Of a stretch of DNA of 15,967 nt, positions 11,217-15,967 are shown one piece after another. A model generated the notes under the pieces. That model did not search any database, was not told where the DNA came from, and saw nothing but the letters and a program-made list of their open reading frames with translations. Source of the DNA: Dehalococcoidia bacterium. Its GTDB lineage: Bacteria > Chloroflexota > Dehalococcoidia > GIF9 > AB-539-J10. The number at the start of each line of letters is the position of its first letter. The stretch's first letter is position 1. The position numbers and the translations under genes are program-made. The stretch is taken from positions 1-15,967 of the forward strand of contig JAGMBH010000108.1 in the NCBI GenBank assembly GCA_023129815.1. Direction: 5' to 3'.

Positions 11217-14200
11217 TTACACCCGACGTGTTCTGAAGATGAGCACTATGATCGTAATCACCAGAACAGCGCCGAGGCCGATAACTATCCACACCCAGGC
11301 TGGAGTTGTTGGCTCTACCGGTGCGTGTACCTCATCAACGTGTGCCTTCAGAGCTGCTTCGCTGGGGAAGGTCAAGCCACATTGTGGGCAGGCAAACACC
11401 GCCGCAGGTGCCGTGGTGAAGGTGCTAATGTTGCTCTCGGAGAAGACATTACCATCCTTCATCGCCGTTACCTGCCAGAAGTAGGTGGTGTCGTAATCCA
11501 GCGTTCCGGTGTAGGTGTAAGCGGTGCCGGTTACCCCTGTCTTGGTTTCTACCGGACTGGACAGGTCGGCATTGGCTGACAGGACGAAGTCATAGTTGGT
11601 AGCGTCAGCCACCGCTGACCAGGTGAAGCCGATAGCGGTTAGGGCTACCTTGGTGGCGCCATCATCGGGAGCGGTGAGGTCAATGGCAACAGTGGGACCA
11701 GCTTCAACGGTGAAGCTCCATACATCAGACCAGAAGCTGCGGATTGTCTCCGGAGTCTCAGCATAGCGGGACCTCACTCTCCAGTAGTAGGTGGTGTTGC
11801 AGTCTATGGCATCCTCCCAGATTACTACAGTGGGAGTTTCGTTCTTGGGCGGGTCGTAGAAGCCTCCAGGTCCTGCCGTGTATCTTCCATCAGCGAGAAG
11901 ATTAGTATTGTCAAACACTATCTGGGTGAAGTCGTCATCCAGAGATATCTGGAGGTCGTATTCACAGGCATTGCACAGGCGCTCCCACTCGAGGACGAAT
12001 TTCTCGTTGGCACAGATACAGGGGTCGGAAGCCACGGTAACACCATCGGCAACAGCTTCAAGCGTGATGCCAGCCTTGGCGAAGCAGTCCTCATAGGTCC
12101 AGAGGCGACCCTGAGCACTGGTTGTGAACTTAGCACCCGCGCTAAAGGTGTAGGCTGCATAGTAAGCCCGGTTGTCGATAGCAAACAGGTTGCTGTTGCT
12201 GTCGGCAGTGAGACAGCCGCAAATCTTGAGCGCACTGGGGTCACGGCTGAACTCTTCTGTATCTACACTTAGCTTGCAGAAGAGGTAATCCCAGCTTAAT
12301 TGACCACAGCATGTCTCCTGGGCTGGGGTGAGACAGCGAGCTACGCCACTACAAGGAGCGTCAGTAATGGCGGTGACGCCACTGTAGACAGCATAGAGAA
12401 CGCCGCCGTTGGCGGCTTTAGTCTTGGGATTGCCATCCTGGCTCAGCTCAGTGACTATGCCGTAGTAGTCTAGTTCGTTAGTCGTGGTTCCGGTACCTCC
12501 CAACTGGGCGTTGCTTGGTTCAGCGTGGAGGTCGCTCCAGCTAGTGCTGTCGTCAACGACCCACCTCCAGATGCCCTGGTCGCCGCCGCTTATTGCGGCA
12601 TAGACGGTGTTATTGTCGGTGAAGTAGGTATCAAGGGCAACATGAACGTGGCCATCAGCGAGGCCTAGCTCGCCCTTGTCACCTAATCGGCTGAAGCTGC
12701 TGCCGGCATCGTCGGAGTAGCCCACTGAGCCAGTAGAACCGCCGACCAGGACATAGTCGCCCAGCACAGCGATGGTATGACCCGTGTACGCCTTGTGGTC
12801 TACTGCCGAAAACCAATCACCTTTAGCCTCAGTCCACTTGACCAGGTCATCGCTGTTGTTAATGACGTAGAGTGTATCGTCGTCGGCTAAGGCAAAGTCC
12901 TCAATACTAATCGTGGGGGCATCTTTTGTACTCCACTTGCAGATGCCCTTGGACTCGGCCCAGTAGAGGGCACTAGTGCCCATGGCACCCCAGTAAACTA
13001 CATCGCCATCATCATGTTCGGGAGACAGGCGGAGAAGACCGTGGCCGCCAAGGGCTTTGTGGTAGATTCTCTGCCACACGCCAGCATATTCGGTGGCGTT
13101 GGCGTCCTTCATCCAGACGCTGTCGCAGTTGCAGATTTGGTCTTCGCTGTCTGAGCCTTCGTCGGTGTTCATGGTAGCCAGGTAAGTAACACTGCAGTCG
13201 GGTGAAGCGGCCATATCGGATATAAAGTCTATGTCAGTGTCGATCAAGCCCAACTGGTTCCAGCACTTGCCGTTATCCAGGCTGACGGAGAAGGCACTTT
13301 CATCGCTTGGGTATGTGCCTTTACCTTCGCCTGCAGTGATGGCATAAGCCTTGTCCCCATCGGGAGTGAAAGCCACCAGGGCGTAAGCCTGTCCGGAAGG
13401 TTTCTTGGTAGCCCCCTTCCAGTCAGGGCAGCAGATATCTATCTCGTCGGTGCGCCAGACCTGAACGCCGACGCAGCAATCTGTGAAGTCAGGGGCGGCA
13501 GGGGCGTCATCGCCCAGCATACCGAGCATGGCATCGCCGGTATCGTGGTCACCATGGTAGGCAAGGCTGCCAAACCAGGGATTGCCGGTAGGACCACAGG
13601 GGATGCTCAGCGTGGTGCTGTCTATGCGGAAGAGATAGCCACCAGCGGTGACATTTTGCGCAGATTTCACATCCACATAGGCATAAACCCGGCGCAGAGA
13701 TGACTCACGGCCATGGTAGTCTGAGGGCAGAGCAATGCCAGTAACTCCGTGGTAGGCGGTGGGTAACCCGAATATATTTAGCGCTGTACTTATGGGCTCT
13801 ATGGAATCAGTTGCTACCAAAAACTCCACTTTACTGGCTCGGTCTAGGTCACTACCCCAGCCTTTGGTGGTGCCCCACTTGGCTGTCTGTAACCAGGTCT
13901 TATTAACGGTAGAGTTAGTGCTGATAGCCAGTAGGGTTTTATCAGCAGACCAACTGGGAGAGAAAGCCACCGAGGTAACCTTAGTTGAAGGTTGCCAGCC
14001 TGTGTAAGCACTGGCATCTACCCAGGTGCCGCCCCAGTAAGTGCCAGCCTCATAGCGCCAGACTTTGCCATCGTCAGTGCCGAGGGCTACGTTGTAAACA
14101 TCTTCTATTCCCCGGGAGATATCCATGCAGATGATGTCCGGGAACGTGGTTAGGGTAGCCTCAGCATAGGTGGTGTAGAACTTGGTGGCGCCGTCGGTGG

Positions 14201-14678
14201 AGCCAACCACCATTGGTTTTGCAGTAGCCACACTCATCCCGGCGACAACCACGAAGTCGGCATTGTTAGGAGCCACAGCTACCTGGGTGAGGTAGTCGAA
14301 CTCTGCGTGAAGGGCAGTGGCGGAGGGCTTGACATTAGCCTTCAGCAGCTTGCTGGTTTTGTCGGACCAGGTAGCGCCGCCATCGGTGGACTTCCACAGG
14401 GCGATGGTAGTGGTGTCAAGGGGTGAGGCACGACCCACCGGCATCTTGCCAATGGCATAGATAACGTCGCCGTCAGGGCCAATGGCAATGTCGTAGATAT
14501 CAGCGCCCTGGATGATGGTCTCGTTAGAGTCGGTTGGCGTAGTTACCTTGCTCCACTTGGTCAGGCCAGGGTCAGCGTCGGTCTTAGCCGGTATTGCTAC
14601 CAACACCAGACTCAAGGCCAATGCCAGGGCAATAAATATGTAAGTTACCCTAGCGGGCCAACTTATTGTTTTACTCAT
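11217..14678 (-). CDS. S-layer-like secreted BNR/Asp-box beta-propeller protein with FN3-like domains, C2H2 zinc-finger motif and C-terminal membrane anchor
   Basis: This protein has 1153 residues when started at ATG 14678. The longer frame from TTG 14699 would place AAAGGAG, the ribosome site, inside the coding sequence, so it is rejected. A signal peptide (about 1-35) precedes a long beta-propeller region with Asp-box motifs STDGGATW (about 98-105), SLDNGKCW and SDDAGSSF. Two fibronectin-III-like domains follow (TYYWRVRSRY; TYFWQVTAMK). Then comes C-x2-C-x12-H-x4-H (C1097, C1100, H1113, H1118, in CPQCGLTFPSEAALKAHV), a membrane helix (about 1128-1148) and the tail RTRRV. About 26 cysteines are present, many as CC, CxC or CxxC. 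Dehalococcoides has a BNR/Asp-box protein regarded as a likely S-layer component, so I infer the same role. It has its own terminator. Confidence 0.88.
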   Translation of the reverse strand: MSKTISWPARVTYIFIALALALSLVLVAIPAKTDADPGLTKWSKVTTPTDSNETIIQGADIYDIAIGPDGDVIYAIGKMPVGRASPLDTTTIALWKSTDGGATWSDKTSKLLKANVKPSATALHAEFDYLTQVAVAPNNADFVVVAGMSVATAKPMVVGSTDGATKFYTTYAEATLTTFPDIICMDISRGIEDVYNVALGTDDGKVWRYEAGTYWGGTWVDASAYTGWQPSTKVTSVAFSPSWSADKTLLAISTNSTVNKTWLQTAKWGTTKGWGSDLDRASKVEFLVATDSIEPISTALNIFGLPTAYHGVTGIALPSDYHGRESSLRRVYAYVDVKSAQNVTAGGYLFRIDSTTLSIPCGPTGNPWFGSLAYHGDHDTGDAMLGMLGDDAPAAPDFTDCCVGVQVWRTDEIDICCPDWKGATKKPSGQAYALVAFTPDGDKAYAITAGEGKGTYPSDESAFSVSLDNGKCWNQLGLIDTDIDFISDMAASPDCSVTYLATMNTDEGSDSEDQICNCDSVWMKDANATEYAGVWQRIYHKALGGHGLLRLSPEHDDGDVVYWGAMGTSALYWAESKGICKWSTKDAPTISIEDFALADDDTLYVINNSDDLVKWTEAKGDWFSAVDHKAYTGHTIAVLGDYVLVGGSTGSVGYSDDAGSSFSRLGDKGELGLADGHVHVALDTYFTDNNTVYAAISGGDQGIWRWVVDDSTSWSDLHAEPSNAQLGGTGTTTNELDYYGIVTELSQDGNPKTKAANGGVLYAVYSGVTAITDAPCSGVARCLTPAQETCCGQLSWDYLFCKLSVDTEEFSRDPSALKICGCLTADSNSNLFAIDNRAYYAAYTFSAGAKFTTSAQGRLWTYEDCFAKAGITLEAVADGVTVASDPCICANEKFVLEWERLCNACEYDLQISLDDDFTQIVFDNTNLLADGRYTAGPGGFYDPPKNETPTVVIWEDAIDCNTTYYWRVRSRYAETPETIRSFWSDVWSFTVEAGPTVAIDLTAPDDGATKVALTAIGFTWSAVADATNYDFVLSANADLSSPVETKTGVTGTAYTYTGTLDYDTTYFWQVTAMKDGNVFSESNISTFTTAPAAVFACPQCGLTFPSEAALKAHVDEVHAPVEPTTPAWVWIVIGLGAVLVITIIVLIFRTRRV

Positions 14679-14812
14679 TCGATTTAGTTCTCCTTTCAAA
14701 ATTTTGATTCATCTCAAACCTTCAACCGAAATCGACCTCTTCAGTATCAGGTTTATTTGCTAGTTAGCTTAAGGTTTATTTTAAGCCTGCCTTAGCTTCA
14801 GGCTGCCCCTTT

Positions 14813-14860
14813 GTAGTGCGACCCTTCAGGGTCGTGCACGAGGCTAAAGCCTCGCACTAC
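14813..14860. repeat. GTAG-bounded double hairpin, family A, full copy
   Basis: GTAGTGC, hairpin CGACCCTTCAGGGTCG, hairpin GCACGAGGCTAAAGCCTCGC, ACTAC. It is 48 bp, the same length as 4369-4416 and 15908-15955. It lies in the 14679-15057 gap, which otherwise holds one family D unit and the untranslated leader of the S-layer-like gene, in which I see no clear promoter. Confidence 0.88.
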
Positions 14861-14900
14861 ATTTGTACCCCGGGACCAGGGCTTTTTCCTCTCCCCGCTG

Positions 14901-14936
14901 GAGATTGCTTCGTCGCTACACTCCTCGCAATGACAT
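14901..14936. repeat. family D repeat (CATTGCGAGGAG type)
   Basis: GAGATTGCTTCGTCGCTACA then CTCCTCGCAATGACA. The inverse reads TGTCATTGCGAGGAGTGTAG and CGACGAAGCAATCTC, a common kind of bacterial intergenic repeat. It is related to 4528-4583. Confidence 0.6.
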
Positions 14937-15057
14937 TAGGAACCAGTCCCACAATCACACGGAGAGCGAGCAACCTAACAACTCGCTTTGGGAATGTTTC
15001 ATAAGCATCACCCCCTTTCCTTGTTTATTTAATTGGGTATTATTCAGTTTTTAAGGT

Positions 15058-15435
15058 TCACAAGAGCCTTAATTTGGTCACTCTGGGGTCTATAATGACT
15101 TCGTCGGTCTCGAAATTTAGTTTCAGGCGCCACTTTTGCATTGTAGCAGCTCCAATGAGTACCGGCTCAGGAAGATTGGGAATAAGCATGAACTCATCTG
15201 AGAACCTATAGCCATTGAGGTGGAAATTAAGTCGAATTGCCTCTTTTGCTCTTAGACTTTCCCCCTCTTTAGCGGTGCCGAAATCCATTGGATCGGGAAG
15301 GAATTCTATCATTCCAAGGTTTTTAGCCAACTGCGGTTGAATGCAAGAATAGGTGGCTCCGCTGTCGAAGATAGCCACTACCTTCTTCTCCCCTTTGGAG
15401 CCGACTAATTTAATTTCCTTTTGAATTACAGCCAT
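15058..15435 (-). CDS. retropepsin-like aspartic protease, single domain
   Basis: This 125-residue protein (from ATG 15435) matches the single-domain retropepsin-like group. The active-site motif is VVAIFDSGATYSCI, with the catalytic Asp at residue 24 in DSGA, preceded by an EKK strand. The C-terminal part has the matching EPVLIGAATMQKWRLKLNF pattern, in which the ILG-like strand precedes a helix, as in retroviral proteases. It would act as a homodimer, each subunit giving one Asp. No signal peptide or membrane segment is present, so it is probably cytoplasmic; its substrate is unknown. The TTG three bases upstream is a poorer start, since AGGA is 6 bp before the ATG. The promoter region is at 15579-15606. 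Confidence 0.85.
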   Translation of the reverse strand: MAVIQKEIKLVGSKGEKKVVAIFDSGATYSCIQPQLAKNLGMIEFLPDPMDFGTAKEGESLRAKEAIRLNFHLNGYRFSDEFMLIPNLPEPVLIGAATMQKWRLKLNFETDEVIIDPRVTKLRLL

Positions 15436-15463
15436 CAAAGTTCCTGCTCAATTACATAAACGC

Positions 15464-15487
15464 ATACTAAACCAAAAGGTTTAGTAT
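15464..15487. promoter_or_regulatory. 24-bp palindrome in the retropepsin gene leader, candidate operator
   Basis: ATACTAAACC, AAAA, GGTTTAGTAT form perfect 10-bp arms. It lies 29 bp before the start codon. On the minus strand TATACT overlaps its edge, and a TTGACA is at 15512-15517, 23 bp before TATACT. It could bind a dimeric repressor or form an mRNA hairpin. No T tract follows it, so a terminator is less likely. Confidence 0.55.
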
Positions 15488-15528
15488 AACCTTAAACCTT
15501 AGCCTATATTTTGTCAATAGGTAAATAG

Positions 15529-15543
15529 TCCCAAAACGGGACA
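15529..15543. repeat. small GTCCC/GGGAC inverted repeat
   Basis: GTCCC, AAAAC, GGGAC, in the long leader of the retropepsin gene. It may be a second regulatory hairpin. Confidence 0.35.
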
Positions 15544-15578
15544 AAAGTTAAATTATATTTAATTTTTGCCTTGTTCCT

Positions 15579-15606
15579 ATTATATCAGCCAGGTTTGTTT
15601 TGTCAA
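15579..15606 (-). promoter_or_regulatory. near-consensus sigma70 promoter for the retropepsin gene
   Basis: On the minus strand TTGACA (15606-15601) is followed by a 16-bp spacer and TATAAT (15584-15579), with TGA giving an extended -10. Both boxes are perfect. The nearest downstream gene is the retropepsin, 144 bp away, leaving a long leader with the palindrome at 15464-15487 and the hairpin at 15529-15543. Confidence 0.75.
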
Positions 15607-15628
15607 TATGCCTAATAATACGAGGCAT

Positions 15629-15859
15629 AATTGTTGACATCTAAACTCTAAATTCGAATATCTGAATCCTAAACAAATGCTAACAAATATCAAAAATCAA
15701 AGATGGAAAATCAAAACTTAGTAGTCAGTAGTCAGAATACAGAATTCAGTAGCCCGCTCCACCTTCTGACTACTGTCTGCTGGCTTCTGAATTCCTCCCT
15801 CATTTTGCATTTTTACTTTTGCCTTTTGATTTTCCTTTACTATTTCGTGCTTCGGATTT
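15629..15859. repeat. family F A/T-rich palindrome with a nested inverted repeat
   Basis: The left 34 bp (AATTGTTGACATCTAAACTC and on) match 4121-4154 with one change, and the right end (TTTCGTGCTTCGGATTT) matches the end of 4121-4320. The interior instead holds a second inverted repeat at about 15718-15796 (AGTAGTCAGAATACAGAATT ... CTGACTACTG ... CTTCTGAATTC), which looks inserted into an older palindrome. No ORF is credible here. Confidence 0.7.
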
Positions 15860-15967
15860 CCCTTGTGTAGTGGTCGGGTTCATCCCCGCCGCCACGAGCA
15901 AACAAATGTAGTGCGACCCTTTAGGGTCGTGCGCAAGGCTTTAGCCTTGCACTACGAGGTTCTTTCT
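15860..15967. repeat. 108-bp composite repeat (families C + A), second copy, reaches window edge
   Basis: It is a direct copy of 4321-4428 (102 of 108 identical by eye), with a family C hairpin at 15867-15895 and a family A element at 15908-15955. The match reaches the last base of the window, so the true end lies outside. The apex of the last hairpin reads CTTTAG here and CTAAAG in the first copy. Confidence 0.88.

Noticed and set aside
11203..12244. Several ORFs within the S-layer-like gene, on both strands
   Set aside because: They lie within a clear 1153-residue gene in other frames, with no independent start signals or recognisable domains.
14679..14699. Upstream TTG start of the S-layer-like gene at 14699
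   Set aside because: The extra codons (MKGELNR) contain the AAAGGAG ribosome site for the ATG at 14678, so the ATG is the better start.

Overview
The window looks like a chromosomal segment of a Chloroflexota bacterium, probably class Dehalococcoidia. I infer this from gene content: a BNR/Asp-box S-layer-like surface protein, an AmmeMemoRadiSam locus, a DUF47/PiT phosphate pair, a tubulin-like GTPase, and intergenic regions packed with short palindromic repeats. No rRNA, tRNA or CRISPR array was seen, and genus-level placement is not possible from this sequence alone.

Layout. 1-1544 (+): the 3' end of a radical SAM gene of the AmmeMemoRadiSam type and the AMMECR1-domain gene, separated by a DUF559 nuclease gene that sits between two direct copies of a CTCTCCC/GGGAGAGG hairpin. 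1553-2109 (+): a ribbon-helix-helix antitoxin and RelE/ParE-type toxin operon with its own promoter. 2410-4024 (+): a DUF47 (PhoU-like) regulator overlapping a PiT-family phosphate permease, bracketed by inverted copies of one 51-bp repeat. 4660-5180 (+): a hicB-hicA operon. 5196-6371 (-): an FtsZ/CetZ-like tubulin-superfamily GTPase, convergent with hicA. 6732-8363 (-): a secreted, membrane-anchored acidic protein with Ig-like/IPT-like repeats. 8628-9328 (-): a HEPN/MNT toxin-antitoxin pair. 9657-10823 (-): a PKD-domain lipoprotein gene interrupted by one in-frame stop codon. 11217-14678 (-): the 1153-residue S-layer-like beta-propeller protein with FN3-like domains, a C2H2 zinc-finger motif and a C-terminal membrane anchor, followed by a strong terminator. 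15058-15435 (-): a small retropepsin-like aspartic protease with a near-consensus promoter and a 24-bp palindrome in its leader.

How it fits together. The second half is mainly a cell-surface island of three exported proteins sharing beta-sandwich modules, all on the minus strand, with the tubulin-like gene next to it. Three toxin-antitoxin families (RHH/RelE, HicBA, HEPN/MNT) lie within 8 kb, each with overlapping genes. Almost every intergenic gap longer than 250 bp is filled with repeats. Most are pairs of inverted hairpins, each with GTAG at its 5' foot, which matches the layout of REP/BIME elements served by RAYT transposases. The two most notable observations are this GTAG-bounded repeat superfamily and a 22-bp duplication of the 3' end of the tubulin-like gene, including its stop codon, which flanks the hicBA module and suggests insertion there.
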